Assembly (NCBI GenBank): GCA_946011725.1
Contig: CAMGBT010000003.1
Coordinates: 1 to 64,000, forward strand
Length of the DNA stretch: 64,000 nt
DNA from: an uncultured Bacteroidales bacterium
Lineage (GTDB): Bacteria; Bacteroidota; Bacteroidia; Bacteroidales; Muribaculaceae
Direction: 5' to 3'
Below, in pieces: positions 7,568 through 15,163 of this stretch. A model generated the notes under the pieces. It did no database searches. It was not told the DNA's origin and saw nothing but the letters and a program-made list of their open reading frames with translations. The number at the start of each line of letters is the position of its first letter. The first letter of the stretch is position 1. The position numbers were made by a program, and so were the translations under genes.

Positions 7568-9220
7568 ATGAGCATAAACAACCCTCTTATATATCTCATC
7601 AAAGAGTCCATCGAAAATAATAAGGAACTCTTTGCCTTAAGCGACTTCCAAGGCGCCAATTTCCAGTACCGCGATGTAGCCCGAAAAGTGGCAAAACTCC
7701 ACCTCGGTTTCAAACATGCCGGCATCCGCCCCGGCGACAAAATCGCCCTGTGCGGACGCAATGGCTCCAATTGGGCCATCGCCTTTCTCAGCGTCTTGAC
7801 CTACGGCGCAGTGGCCGTGCCCATCCTCCACGAGTTTAAGCCCGACAACGTGCACCACCTGGTCAACCACTCCGATGCACGACTGCTCTTCGTCGACAGC
7901 ACCATCTGGAACAACCTCAACCCCGATTCGCTGCCGCAAATCGTCGGCGCCGTGCGCTTGGCCGACTTCTCCCTGCTGTTCTCCCGCAGCCGACAGCTCA
8001 CCGATGCCCGCGCCAACCTCAACCGCCTCTTCGGCGAGCAGTTCCCCGAGCGCTTTAAAGTGGAAGACGTGCAGTACGCCGACCCCAACGAGAACGACCT
8101 CTGCCTCATCAACTACACCTCCGGCTCCACCGGCTTCTCCAAAGGGGTGATGCTCTCCTACAAGAACCTCTACTCCAACATCCTCTTCGCGCGCGAGCAC
8201 TTCCCCTTCCTCAAGCGGGCCGACGGCCACATCTGCATGTTGCCCTTGGCCCACATGTACGGCCTCTGCATCGAGATGCTCTTCCCCTTCACCGTGGGTG
8301 CCCACATCAACTTCCTCACCCGCACGCCCTCGCCACGCATCATCATGGAAGCCTTCGCCACCGTCCACCCCAAGGTCATCATCACCGTGCCGCTAATTAT
8401 CGAAAAGATAATCAAGACCAAGGTGTTCCCCATGTTGGAGAAGCCATGGATGCGCCTGTTGCTCAAAACGCCCTTCATCAACGACCGCGTGCTGGCCAAA
8501 ATCAAAGACCGCCTGATCGAAACTTTCGGCAGCAACATGTTCAGCATCGTCATCGGCGGCGCCGGCCTCAACGCCGACGTCGAAGCCTTCCTGCGCCGCA
8601 TCCACTTCCCGTTCACCGTGGGCTACGGCATGACCGAATGCGCGCCCCTGATAGCCTATGCCCAGTGGGACGTGCAGCGCCCCGCATCCTGCGGCAAGAT
8701 CGTTGACCGTATGGAAGGCGAAATCGACTCCCCCGACCCGATCAACACCCCCGGCGTGCTGCGCGTTCGCGGCGACAACGTCATGATGGGGTATTACAAT
8801 AACCCCGAAGCCACCGCCGCCGCCATCGTCGACGGATGGCTCATCACCGGCGACATCTGCCAATTCGACGCCGACGGCTTCCTCTACATCCGCGGCCGCG
8901 ACAAGAACATGATCCTCGGATCTTCCGGCCAAAACATCTACCCCGAAGAAATCGAGCAGAAGATCAACAACCTCCCCTACGTGAGCGAATCCTTGGTGGT
9001 GGAACGCGACGGCCGCCTCGTGGCCTTGGTGCACCCCGACTACGATGCCGCCCGCCAAGACAACCTCGCCGAAAACGAACTCCACGACGCCATCATCAAA
9101 AACGTGCGCGAGCTCAACTCCTCCCTGCCCGGCTACAGCCAACTCTCCGACACCAAAATCATGGCCGAAGAGTTCGAGAAAACACCCAAGCGCTCAATCA
9201 AGCGCTACCTCTACCAATAA
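7568..9220 (+). CDS. AMP-binding long-chain fatty acid--CoA ligase
   Basis: A 550-residue member of the ANL superfamily. Visible motifs: the P-loop YTSGSTGFSKGVM (about residue 180), the A5-like GYGMTECAPLIAY (about 355), the ATP/ribose-binding DGWLITGDICQFD (about 420), and FLYIRGRDKNMI with GQNIYPEEIE (about 440-460), which carries the hinge and catalytic-loop region. The C-terminus holds KRSIKRYLY with the usual catalytic lysine. It activates fatty acids (ATP + acid + CoA) at the cytoplasmic face of the membrane; chain-length specificity cannot be read. It stands alone with its own promoter. Full length, no anomalies. An acyl-ACP synthetase activity is an alternative. Confidence 0.88.
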   Translation: MSINNPLIYLIKESIENNKELFALSDFQGANFQYRDVARKVAKLHLGFKHAGIRPGDKIALCGRNGSNWAIAFLSVLTYGAVAVPILHEFKPDNVHHLVNHSDARLLFVDSTIWNNLNPDSLPQIVGAVRLADFSLLFSRSRQLTDARANLNRLFGEQFPERFKVEDVQYADPNENDLCLINYTSGSTGFSKGVMLSYKNLYSNILFAREHFPFLKRADGHICMLPLAHMYGLCIEMLFPFTVGAHINFLTRTPSPRIIMEAFATVHPKVIITVPLIIEKIIKTKVFPMLEKPWMRLLLKTPFINDRVLAKIKDRLIETFGSNMFSIVIGGAGLNADVEAFLRRIHFPFTVGYGMTECAPLIAYAQWDVQRPASCGKIVDRMEGEIDSPDPINTPGVLRVRGDNVMMGYYNNPEATAAAIVDGWLITGDICQFDADGFLYIRGRDKNMILGSSGQNIYPEEIEQKINNLPYVSESLVVERDGRLVALVHPDYDAARQDNLAENELHDAIIKNVRELNSSLPGYSQLSDTKIMAEEFEKTPKRSIKRYLYQ

Positions 9221-9363
9221 CCCGCCCCGTTTTCGAGCCTACAAAAGAAAAATTAAACTATCAAAATGCAAGCAGAACAAGCGAGCAAGAGCACATTGAA
9301 AAGCAATCTGCTTTACTTTCTGACAAAATGCAATCCAGTTAACAAATTTTAACGAAATTCGTA

Positions 9364-9393
9364 TTGCAGAATCAAGAAAAAGCTATAACTTTG
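9364..9393 (+). promoter_or_regulatory. Promoter of candidate small RNA 2
   Basis: TTG (9364-9366), 19-bp spacer, TAACTTTG (9386-9393). Confidence 0.7.
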
Positions 9394-9399
9394 CACTCG

Positions 9400-9548
9400 T
9401 TAGGTAGTTTTTTCTATTCCAATAGTTGTTGTTTTTCTTTTGTAAGAAAAGGTTGTTTCCGCCCGCAGACATTTTAGCCCCCAAAAGGGGGGCTGAAATT
9501 AGGGCTTTCAAACAAATTAGCCGGAGCCGCCGAGGCTGTGGCTTTTTT
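9400..9548 (+). ncRNA. Candidate small RNA, about 150 nt
   Basis: A consensus promoter and an intrinsic terminator bracket about 150 nt with no plausible ORF. Internal structure: UUUUCUU/AAGAAAA hairpin (about 9434-9450), and a long 12-bp stem AUUUUAGCCCCC / GGGGGCUGAAAU (9471-9482 with 9488-9499). The downstream neighbour purF is on the opposite strand, so this is not an mRNA leader. It does not resemble SRP RNA, tmRNA or a tRNA. An sRNA is the simplest reading; identity unknown. Confidence 0.6.
9525..9548 (+). terminator. Terminator of candidate small RNA 2
   Basis: AGCCGC / GTGGCT stem with a 7-nt loop followed by six T residues. Confidence 0.65.
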
Positions 9549-9569
9549 GTTGCCCATACCCACCGACCC

Positions 9570-9746
9570 GCCGTGTGGTAAAGACACGATTCTTTCATTT
9601 AAGGTGCAGTCGTGGGGTTAAACGAAGAAACGAAGTACGAAATAACGAATTTTTAATATTTTTCGTTAATTCGTTGATTCGTTTTATTCGTTTAGCCGCC
9701 ATTTGCAATTACCGAAGTTTAAATGAAAGAGCCGTGTGGTAAAGAC
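9570..9746. mobile_element. MITE-like palindromic element
   Basis: A nested structure: the 16-bp direct repeat GCCGTGTGGTAAAGAC occurs at 9570-9585 and 9731-9746; just inside are perfect 12-bp inverted repeats TCTTTCATTTAA (9591-9602) and TTAAATGAAAGA (9719-9730); the core (9619-9694) is a long imperfect palindrome built of ACGAA/TTCGT motifs. No coding capacity. The layout resembles a miniature inverted-repeat element, though 16 bp is long for a target duplication. Structure seen, mobility inferred. Confidence 0.5.
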
Positions 9747-9789
9747 GATCCCTTACGATTTTTTACGATGCCATCCGGCCGGGACGTTT

Positions 9790-9829
9790 CCGCCGCCCCG
9801 CCGCTTTCCGCGGCGGGCGGGGGCGGCGG
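9790..9829 (-). terminator. GC-rich hairpin directly after the purF-like stop codon
   Basis: CCGCCGCCCC pairs with GGGGCGGCGG and an inner CCGC/GCGG. It abuts the stop codon at 9830. No U-run follows, so it may be an mRNA 3'-end stabiliser rather than a true terminator. Confidence 0.5.
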
Positions 9830-11239
9830 TTAGAAGTGTGAGGAGCCGTCGAAGCAGTGGGTGCACACTTTGCACTTGGGCAGGCCGATGGCTTTGATGA
9901 GTGTTTCGATTGTGTTGAAGCGCAACGAGGTCAGCCCGAACCGGCGGCGTATTTCCTCGACCATGCGTTTGTAGCAGGGCGAGTCGGTGGTGGCGTACTC
10001 CTCGAGGCGGGCGTTGGCGTCGCCTTCGAACTGCTCGATGATGCGGCGGGTGATGAGTTCCATGTCGCTCTTGGAGGAGGTGAAGCCCACGAAGGGGCAG
10101 CCGTAGATCAGCGGCGGGCAGGCTATGCGCATGTGCACCTCGCGCGCGCCGCAGCTATAGAGCACGCCCACGTTGTCGCGCAGCTGGGTGCCTCGCACGA
10201 TGGAGTCGTCGCAGAACAGCACGCGTTTGTCCTTGAGCATGGCCGCGTTCGGGATGAGTTTCATCTTGGCCACCAGCGAGCGCATCGACTGGTTGGCGGG
10301 GGTGAAGCTGCGCGGCCAGGTGGGGGTGTACTTGGCGATGGCGCGGTGGTAAGGCACGCCCTTGCCCTCGGCGTATCCCAAGGCCATGCCCACGCCCGAA
10401 TCGGGAATGCCGCAGGCGCAGTCAACCTCCGACGGGTCGGTTTTACCCATCTCGAAGCCGCTGGCGAAGCGCACTTCCTCCACGTTGCGGCCTTCGTAGC
10501 ACGAAGTGGGGAAGCCGTAGTACACCCACAGGAACGAGCAGATTTGCATCTCCTGCTCCGGTGCGCGCAGTTGCTCGATGCCGTCGGGGCGCACGTGCAG
10601 AATCTCACCCGGACCCACGAAGCGGTCGATTTCGTAGTCCAAATTGGGGAACGACGACGACTCGCTCGACAGCGCGTAGGCGCCCTCTTTGCGGCCCACC
10701 ACGATGGGCGTGCGGCCCAAGCGGTCGCGGGCGGCGATGATGCCGTCCTCGGTGAGGATAAGCATTGAGCACGAGCCCTTTATGCTGCGGTACACGTTCT
10801 CGATACCTTCCACAAACGTCTTACCCTCGGTGATCAACAACGCCACAAGCTCCGTTTGGTTAGTGCAACCCGACGACAGCTCGGCGAAGTGATGGTTGGC
10901 ATCAAGAAGCCGCTTTTCCAATTCGTCGATGTTGCAGATTTTGGCAACTGTGACGATGGCGAAGCGGCCTAAGTGGGAATTGAAGATGATGGGTTGGGGG
11001 TCGGTGTCGGAGATGATTCCGATGCCCGAGTTGCCGGTGAATTTGGATAGTTCGTCCTCGAATTTGGTGCGAAAGTAGGTGCTTTCGAGGTTGTGGATTG
11101 AGCGGCGAAACTGACGGCTGTCGGCATCGTAGGTGGCCATACCGCCGCGGCGGGTGCCAAGGTGCGAATTGTAGTCAGTGCCGTAGAAAAGATCGGCCAC
11201 GCAGGCTTTGTGTGAAACAGTTCCGAAGAAACCTCCCAT
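9830..11239 (-). CDS. PurF-like amidophosphoribosyltransferase paralogue lacking the N-terminal Cys
   Basis: A 469-residue protein with an N-terminal Ntn-type glutaminase fold (residues about 2-210) and a C-terminal PRPP transferase domain whose PRPP loop VLFCDDSIVRGTQL is intact (about 340). In PurF the mature protein begins with the nucleophile Cys (MCGIVGI in E. coli). Here it begins MGGFFGT, so Gly occupies that place; the next Cys is at residue 13. HLGTRRGGMATYD corresponds to the glutamine-site QHRGQDAAG region. Such a protein would use ammonia rather than glutamine, or be regulatory. Near-normal length, CxxC motifs at the C-terminus (KCKVCTHC). Own promoter; 3' end meets a GC-rich hairpin. 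Confident on family, unsure on activity. Confidence 0.8.
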   Translation of the reverse strand: MGGFFGTVSHKACVADLFYGTDYNSHLGTRRGGMATYDADSRQFRRSIHNLESTYFRTKFEDELSKFTGNSGIGIISDTDPQPIIFNSHLGRFAIVTVAKICNIDELEKRLLDANHHFAELSSGCTNQTELVALLITEGKTFVEGIENVYRSIKGSCSMLILTEDGIIAARDRLGRTPIVVGRKEGAYALSSESSSFPNLDYEIDRFVGPGEILHVRPDGIEQLRAPEQEMQICSFLWVYYGFPTSCYEGRNVEEVRFASGFEMGKTDPSEVDCACGIPDSGVGMALGYAEGKGVPYHRAIAKYTPTWPRSFTPANQSMRSLVAKMKLIPNAAMLKDKRVLFCDDSIVRGTQLRDNVGVLYSCGAREVHMRIACPPLIYGCPFVGFTSSKSDMELITRRIIEQFEGDANARLEEYATTDSPCYKRMVEEIRRRFGLTSLRFNTIETLIKAIGLPKCKVCTHCFDGSSHF

Positions 11240-11277
11240 ATTGGTTGAATTTTGTTGGCGTTATTATTAATGTGGTG

Positions 11278-11308
11278 CAAAGTTACGAAAAAATGGCGAC
11301 ACGGCCAA
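11278..11308 (-). promoter_or_regulatory. Promoter of the PurF-like gene
   Basis: Minus strand TTG (11306-11308), 20-bp spacer, TAACTTTG (11278-11285); lies directly after the glmU copy 2 stop codon, so the PurF-like gene need not depend on glmU transcription. Confidence 0.7.
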
Positions 11309-11316
11309 GCGCCGGA

Positions 11317-12474
11317 CTATTTAAAGTTGTCGGCAAAGTCGTTGATGTATTGGAACAGCCGACGGTGGGCGTCGGTGAGCTGCTGGTTGCGGCGAGCCAT
11401 AACTCGCTGAGCTACAGCAAAGAACTCGTTGAGATTGACATTGTCGAAGCCGGCGGTGCCGCCCTTGGTGAACGAGGGGATGAACACGCGCGGCATACCC
11501 TCGCTGATGATGTTGCAGCCCACGCCGATGACGGTGGCGGTGTTGAACGAGGTGTTGATGGCCGACTTGCTGTGGTCGCCCATGATGAGGCCGCAGAACT
11601 GCAGGCCGGTGCGAAGGAAACGTCCCGCGGGATAGTTCCACAGCTTGACCTCGGTGTAGTCGTTCTTGAGGTTGGAGGCGGTGGTGCCGCCGCCCAGGTT
11701 ACACCATTGGCCGATGACGGCGTTGCCCAAGAACCCGTCGTGGGCCTTGTTGGAGAAGCCCCACATCACCACGTTATTGAGCTCGCCGCCCACCTTGCAA
11801 TGCGGGCCGAGGGTTGTAGCGCCGTAGATTCGCGCGCCCATGTTCACCTGCGCATGCTCGCACAGGGCGATTGGCCCGCGCAAGTGGCAACCCTCCATCA
11901 CCACGGCATCGCGGCCGATGTACACCGGTCCTTGGCGCAGGTTGATGGTGGCGCACTCGATGGTGGCGCCTTCCTCGATGAACAGCTGCGAGCGGTCGCC
12001 CAAGACAGTGTTCGACTCGTCGATGGGTGCGGACGTCCTACCCGCCGTTATGCGGTCAAAGTCCATCTTGAGCACGCGGTCGTTGAGGGTGAAGATGTCG
12101 TAGACGTGTTGCAATGCCAACACCTCGCCGTGGTAGTCGACCGTGGCGGTGGGGTCGGCACCGCGGTATGCGATTTCAACCTCTCCGGCCACCAAGCGCT
12201 GCCCGGGAGCGAGCGCCGACACAGCCGCTGCGATTTCAGCCGTGGCCACCACGTTGCCGGCCACATACAGCGTGCTGCCGTCCACATGCTCCGGCGCCGG
12301 AAACAGCTCGCGCAAATACTCCGCCGAGCCCCAAGCATAATTGCCCGGCAAAAAAGCCTGCCAACGTTCAGCCATTGTGGAAATGCCCACGCGGATATCG
12401 CCCACCGGACGAGTGTAAGTAATCGGAAGAAGATTGGGGCTCACATGCCCCGGATCATATACTACGATGCACAT
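11317..12474 (-). CDS. Alternative GlmU-type sugar nucleotidyltransferase, copy 2
   Basis: A 385-residue paralogue of the protein at 2130-3287; the two align without visible gaps, and most of the beta-helix is identical by eye (for example LGNAVIGQWCNLG and SNLKN). The N-terminus has NLLPITYTRPVGDIRVG, closer to the family norm than copy 1. Differences cluster at residues 60-110 and 300-330. Expected reaction: GlcN-1-P acetylation and UDP-GlcNAc formation in the cytosol. It lies upstream of the PurF-like gene (77 bp) and divergent from tRNA-Leu. Full length, no frameshift. Confidence 0.8.
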   Translation of the reverse strand: MCIVVYDPGHVSPNLLPITYTRPVGDIRVGISTMAERWQAFLPGNYAWGSAEYLRELFPAPEHVDGSTLYVAGNVVATAEIAAAVSALAPGQRLVAGEVEIAYRGADPTATVDYHGEVLALQHVYDIFTLNDRVLKMDFDRITAGRTSAPIDESNTVLGDRSQLFIEEGATIECATINLRQGPVYIGRDAVVMEGCHLRGPIALCEHAQVNMGARIYGATTLGPHCKVGGELNNVVMWGFSNKAHDGFLGNAVIGQWCNLGGGTTASNLKNDYTEVKLWNYPAGRFLRTGLQFCGLIMGDHSKSAINTSFNTATVIGVGCNIISEGMPRVFIPSFTKGGTAGFDNVNLNEFFAVAQRVMARRNQQLTDAHRRLFQYINDFADNFK

Positions 12475-12524
12475 ATTTTATCAAAATTAGACAGCGGCCG
12501 GCATTGGCCGCCTGAATCACAGTG

Positions 12525-12532
12525 CAAAATTA
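12525..12532 (-). promoter_or_regulatory. -7 box of glmU copy 2
   Basis: Minus strand TAATTTTG (TAnnTTTG). No exact TTG at the usual spacing, so weaker than neighbouring promoters. Confidence 0.45.
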
Positions 12533-12571
12533 CGAAAAAATCCCCGAAAAACGCCCGTTCTTGGAAAAAAA

Positions 12572-12603
12572 TTTGGTAGGGTGACAAAAAATGCTTAACT
12601 TTG
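12572..12603 (+). promoter_or_regulatory. Promoter of tRNA-Leu
   Basis: TTTG (12572-12575), 20-bp spacer, TAACTTTG (12596-12603), 14 bp before the tRNA. Confidence 0.8.
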
Positions 12604-12617
12604 CACTCGCTTAGGCC

Positions 12618-12701
12618 GCCCGAATGGTGGAATGGTAGACACGAGGGACTTAAAATCCCTTGGCCATTGCGGCTGTGCGGGTTCGAGTCCCGCTTCGGGC
12701 A
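12618..12701 (+). tRNA. tRNA-Leu (anticodon UAA)
   Basis: An 84-nt class II tRNA. The acceptor stem GCCCGAA pairs with TTCGGGC; the anticodon stem-loop GGGACTTAAAATCCC presents UAA; a long variable arm follows; the T arm is GCGGGTTCGAGTCCCGC. Discriminator base A at 12701. CCA is not encoded. A strong promoter precedes and a stable hairpin follows. Confidence 0.97.
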
Positions 12702-12739
12702 CAGCGGAGGCTGCAACCAATCGGTTGCGGCCTCCGCTG
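12702..12739 (+). terminator. Stable hairpin after tRNA-Leu
   Basis: CAGCGGAGGC / GCCTCCGCTG plus GCAACC / GGTTGC form a near-continuous stem directly after the tRNA. No T-run, so a processing or pausing signal is as likely as termination. Confidence 0.5.
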
Positions 12740-12762
12740 CGTTTGCGCCCAGTCCACCGGCG

Positions 12763-12800
12763 CGCAGCCTTTTTGCACCTGCTCCGAGCTCTTGCTCGGG
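12763..12800 (-). repeat. REP-like element, copy 1
   Basis: Minus strand CCCGAGCAAGAGCTCGGAGC followed by AGGTGCAAAAAGGCT. It forms hairpin CCGAGC-AAGA-GCTCGG. Other copies: 18559-18600, 26681-26720, 27483-27514 (partial), 40454-40494. Confidence 0.8.
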
Positions 12801-12839
12801 CGTGCGGCGGGCGGTTTTTTTAGATTGGGGCGAAAAATG

Positions 12840-12870
12840 TTGCGGATTTGGGGAATTATTGCTATATTTG
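12840..12870 (+). promoter_or_regulatory. Promoter of tatA-tatC
   Basis: TTG (12840-12842), 20-bp spacer, TATATTTG (12863-12870). This excludes the long upstream ORF start at 12601, which runs through the tRNA. Confidence 0.75.
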
Positions 12871-12894
12871 CCGAAAATTCTTTTTAACTGTAAT

Positions 12895-13122
12895 ATGATA
12901 ATGAATATGATGGCTTTCTTGGGCAATCTGCGTGGATTTGAGTGGATAATCATCCTTGTGGTGGTGTTGCTGCTGTTTGGCGGCAAAAAGATACCGGAGT
13001 TGATGCGCGGCATCGGCAAGGGTGTGCACTCGTTTAAGCAGGGGCTCAACGAGGCACGCGAGGAAATCAATAAGCCTGTAAAGGGCGAAGACGAGCAGAA
13101 GCCAACGGAGCAAAAGAAGTAA
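12895..13122 (+). CDS. tatA: Sec-independent protein translocase TatA
   Basis: About 75 residues: a short N-terminus, one membrane helix ([14 protein letters not shown]), the hinge [20 protein letters not shown] that is diagnostic of TatA/E, and a charged tail ending EQKPTEQKK. TatA oligomerises to move folded twin-arginine substrates across the inner membrane. The track ORF (173 aa from 12601) is an artefact running through the tRNA; the promoter at 12840-12870 places the start at the ATG cluster 12895-12912. No TatB is nearby, as is usual in minimal TatAC systems. tatC follows by 3 bp. Confidence 0.92.
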   Translation: MIMNMMAFLGNLRGFEWIIILVVVLLLFGGKKIPELMRGIGKGVHSFKQGLNEAREEINKPVKGEDEQKPTEQKK

Positions 13123-13125
13123 GTT

Positions 13126-13917
13126 TTGGCTCAGAAGGAGATGTCGTTTTGGGAGCACTTGGACGCGTTGCGACGGGTGCTGTTCCGCATAGCCGCCGTG
13201 GTGTTTATCTTCGGCATAGCGGCATTTTGCTTCATGCCGTGGATATTTGATCACGTGGTGATGGGTCCGTGTCATGCGTCCTTCCCCACCTACCGCTTGT
13301 TAGAGCGCTTAGGCGGCCTGGGCATCTTAGCGCCTGAAGGGGCCTCGTTGGAGTTCCAACCGGAGTTGATCACCACCGAGTTGGCCAGCCAGTTTTTCAT
13401 GCACGTGTCGGCCTCGTGTTGGGCGGCCGCCATCGCCGCTTTTCCGGTGATTATCTACCAGTTGTGGAGCTTCATCGCGCCGGGGTTGTACGCCCACGAG
13501 CGACGCGGGGCGGTGCGCGCATTCTTCGCCGGCAACTTTATGTTCTACATCGGCGCATCGGTGGGTTACTTCGTGGTGTTCCCGCTGGCGCTGCGTTTTT
13601 TGGCCACTTATAGTCTGAGCAGCGTGATTCATCCGATGATCACGTTGGAATCGTATATGGACAACTTCTTCATGCTCCTGCTGGCCATGGGGGCAGTGTT
13701 CGAACTGCCCTTGGTGGCATGGCTTTTGGGCAAAGCCGGGCTTCTCACCCGCCGCTTCTTCAGCCGCTGGCGACGCCACGCCATCGTGGTGCTGCTCATC
13801 GCCGCTGCCTTGATCACCCCCACCGGCGACCCGTTCACCCTGTCGGTGGTGTTCTTCCCGCTGTACATCCTGTGGGAGTTCGGTGCCCTGCTCGTGCCCA
13901 AATCCACCCCTGAATAA
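13126..13917 (+). CDS. tatC: Sec-independent protein translocase TatC
   Basis: A 263-residue inner-membrane protein with the TatC hallmark FWEHLDALRRVLFR at the N-terminus and six predicted membrane segments, including VYHLW-like PVIIYQLWSFIAPGLY. It forms the signal-peptide receptor of the Tat pathway. The track start is a TTG at 13126 (MAQKEMSF); the first ATG is at 13141 (MSFWEHLD). TTG leaves 3 bp after tatA and restores the few residues homologues have before the SFW motif, so I prefer it, but 13141 is possible. tatA and tatC are co-transcribed. Confidence 0.93.
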   Translation: MAQKEMSFWEHLDALRRVLFRIAAVVFIFGIAAFCFMPWIFDHVVMGPCHASFPTYRLLERLGGLGILAPEGASLEFQPELITTELASQFFMHVSASCWAAAIAAFPVIIYQLWSFIAPGLYAHERRGAVRAFFAGNFMFYIGASVGYFVVFPLALRFLATYSLSSVIHPMITLESYMDNFFMLLLAMGAVFELPLVAWLLGKAGLLTRRFFSRWRRHAIVVLLIAAALITPTGDPFTLSVVFFPLYILWEFGALLVPKSTPE

Positions 13918-13951
13918 GCATTAACTACCTAACTCTAATACCTGATACTTG

Positions 13952-15118
13952 ATGAAAAGAATTGGCTTACTTCCACGCATCCTGATTGCCATTGTCCTTG
14001 GCATTGGCGCGGGGTTCATCCTGCCGGAATGGGCGGGACGTATCTTCGCCACGTTCAATGGCATTTTCTCGGAATTTCTGTCGTTTATCATCCCGCTGCT
14101 GATTTTGGGACTGGTGGCGCCGGCGATTGCCGATTTGGGCAAGAGCGCGGGGCGGATGCTGCTGGTGACGGTGGCCATAGCCTACGTGATGAGCGTGGCG
14201 GTGGGATTGTTCACCTACGGAGTGTCGTGCTTCACCTTCCCGAGCATAGTGGAGGCGGGCGCGGTGAGCAGCGGGGCGGCGCGTGAACTCACCTGCTACT
14301 TCTCGCTTGAAATCCCGCCGGTGATGACGGTGATGACCGCACTGGTGTTGGCTTTCACCCTCGGGCTGGGCGCGGCGCGCTTGGAGCAGGGCGGCCTGCG
14401 GCGCGGTCTCGATGATTTGCGCAAGGTGATCGTGATGGTTATCACCCACGTGCTGATACCGCTACTGCCGCTCTATATCTTCGGCATCTTCATGAACATC
14501 GCCTACAGCTGCACCGCCGGCACGGTGATTGCCACTTTCGCCGGCATTATTGGCGTGATAATAGCCCTGCAAGTGGTGGTGCTGTTGCTGCAATTCTCCA
14601 TCGCCTCGCTGTTCAGCGGGCTCAACCCGCTGAAAGCCTTGTGGCGGATGTTGCCGGCTTACTTCACGGCCTTGGGCACGCAGTCGTCCGCGGCCACCAT
14701 TCCGGTGACCTTGCGCCAGACCATCTCGCTCGGCGTGGACCCCAACGTGGCGGGTTTTACGGTACCGTTATGCGCCACCATCCACATGTCGGGTTCGATC
14801 ATGAAGATAGTGTCGTGTTCGATAGCCATTTTGATGCTCTCGGGCGGCGACTACTCCTTCGGACTGTACGCCGGCTTCATTGCCATGTTGGCCATCACCA
14901 TAGTGGCGGCTCCGGGTGTGCCCGGCGGCGCCATCATGGCCTCGTTAGGATTACTTAGCTCCATGTTGGGCTTCTCTGATGCCGACAACGCGCTGATGAT
15001 AGCCATCTACATCGCCATCGACAGCTTCGGCACCGCCTGCAATATCACCGGCGATGCCGCCATAGCCCAAATCGTCGACCGCCTCTTCCGCGGTCGAGCG
15101 GTGAAGGCTTTAGCTTGA
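13952..15118 (+). CDS. Dicarboxylate/amino acid:cation symporter (DAACS family)
   Basis: A 388-residue polytopic membrane protein. The reentrant-loop region GTQSSAATIPVTLRQTISLG (about 240-260) corresponds to the serine-rich HP1 motif of the family, and TVPLCATIHMSGS plus APGVPGGAIMASLGLL match TM7 and HP2. Such carriers couple Na+ or H+ entry to uptake of C4-dicarboxylates, glutamate or serine; the substrate is not decidable here. ATG at 13952 follows a TTG taken by the track. It lies 34 bp after tatC and is likely co-transcribed or read through. Confidence 0.88.
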   Translation: MKRIGLLPRILIAIVLGIGAGFILPEWAGRIFATFNGIFSEFLSFIIPLLILGLVAPAIADLGKSAGRMLLVTVAIAYVMSVAVGLFTYGVSCFTFPSIVEAGAVSSGAARELTCYFSLEIPPVMTVMTALVLAFTLGLGAARLEQGGLRRGLDDLRKVIVMVITHVLIPLLPLYIFGIFMNIAYSCTAGTVIATFAGIIGVIIALQVVVLLLQFSIASLFSGLNPLKALWRMLPAYFTALGTQSSAATIPVTLRQTISLGVDPNVAGFTVPLCATIHMSGSIMKIVSCSIAILMLSGGDYSFGLYAGFIAMLAITIVAAPGVPGGAIMASLGLLSSMLGFSDADNALMIAIYIAIDSFGTACNITGDAAIAQIVDRLFRGRAVKALA

Positions 15119-15163
15119 ATCTTCAAACCGTTACGCAATTTTAAACCGTTACACAATTATATC

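Noticed and set aside
11098-12579. 493-residue plus-strand ORF opposite glmU copy 2
   Set aside because: It is an antisense shadow of the alternative GlmU gene, His/Arg/Gly rich, with no domain.
12601-13122. 173-residue ORF joined to TatA
   Set aside because: Its first 98 codons run through the tRNA-Leu gene, a REP copy and the tatA promoter; the true TatA starts near 12895.
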